A DNA stretch of 64,000 nt from Pseudomonas sp. TH41 (GTDB lineage: Bacteria > Pseudomonadota > Gammaproteobacteria > Pseudomonadales > Pseudomonadaceae): positions 1,942,001 to 2,006,000 of the forward strand of contig NZ_JAEKFH010000003.1 of the NCBI RefSeq assembly GCF_016650695.1, in the 5' to 3' direction. Positions within the stretch are counted from its first letter, which is position 1; each line of letters opens with the position of its first letter. Under the pieces are notes generated by a model. That model saw only the letters and a list, made by a program, of their open reading frames with translations. It was not told the DNA's origin and searched no databases. Both the position numbers and the translations under genes were made by a program. Of this stretch, positions 63,943 to 64,000 are shown in pieces.

Positions 63943-64000
63943 TTACTGGACCGTGACACTCCCGCCGAATTTGCTCATCAGGAAACTGACAAACTCTTCG
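63943..64000 (-). CDS. C-terminal end of an unidentified gene
   Basis: A reading frame enters from the right edge and stops at 63943; its last residues are EEFVSFLMSKFGGSVTVQ. Too little is present to assign a family. The stop is followed by the REP doublet. Confidence 0.4.
   Translation of the reverse strand, partial: EEFVSFLMSKFGGSVTVQ

Overview
The window reads as a chromosomal segment of a Pseudomonas of the P. fluorescens group. The evidence is high GC with strong third-position GC, recognisably pseudomonad proteins throughout (EnvZ/OmpR, Tex, GshA, TauABCD, SfnB-type oxidoreductases, OscA next to Sbp, DesA, GabDT), and a very heavy load of short palindromic REP-type repeats of at least three sequence families. 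No insertion sequence, integrase, prophage block, rRNA or CRISPR array was seen. The order cysA-cysW-cysT-sbp-oscA-(GGDEF/EAL)-desA matches, from memory, the P. aeruginosa PA0280-PA0286 order, so much of the window is conserved core chromosome.

Layout. 1-4833: envZ (cut by the window edge), ompR, tex and a PaaI-like thioesterase. 5077-6660: gshA. 6917-10500: tauABC and tauD. 10590-16023: an aldo/keto reductase, a LysR regulator divergent from a short-chain dehydrogenase, a small membrane protein, and a BetT choline transporter. 16398-20992: serine acetyltransferase (EpsC/CysE type), D-cysteine desulfhydrase and a cystine ABC transporter. 21484-22248: an orphan protein built from two copies of one domain. 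22612-29139: two SfnB-like oxidoreductases, a flavin monooxygenase and a MetQNI-type transporter. 29394-29977: a DUF6124-like gene behind a highly structured leader. 30174-36153: a methyltransferase and a TriABC-like RND efflux operon. 36464-45558: an AAA ATPase, a possible 31-aa protein, an orphan MetQ, an unusual sigma-54 activator, a hydrolase, a fatty-acid desaturase with a divergent AraC regulator, a receiver-only response regulator, a Crp/Fnr regulator and an Mpo1-like membrane protein. 45644-49853: the sulfate transporter and OscA. 50111-55881: two cyclic-di-GMP proteins flanking desA, and an HDOD response regulator. 56007-58910: gabD-gabT. 59259-61041: tRNA-Arg(CCG), then a short S-type pyocin with a colicin-E3-like nuclease end and a probable immunity gene. 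61135-64000: small genes, a YbhB-like protein, a Rieske/FAD oxidoreductase and the tail of a further gene.

The unifying theme is sulfur. Taurine uptake and oxidation, cystine uptake, D-cysteine breakdown, O-acetylserine synthesis, sulfonate/sulfone-type monooxygenases, two methionine/organosulfur binding proteins, sulfate uptake and OscA all lie within 64 kb, separated by unrelated housekeeping genes. Several have palindromic, AT-rich upstream regions that could be shared regulatory sites (CysB-type control is the known precedent). The most unusual items are the alternative-pairing leader RNA before the DUF6124-like gene, the E3-type bacteriocin with Asn where colicin E3 has its catalytic His, the sigma-54 activator with a non-canonical contact loop and a REP-encoded C-terminus, and one REP doublet inserted exactly inside another.
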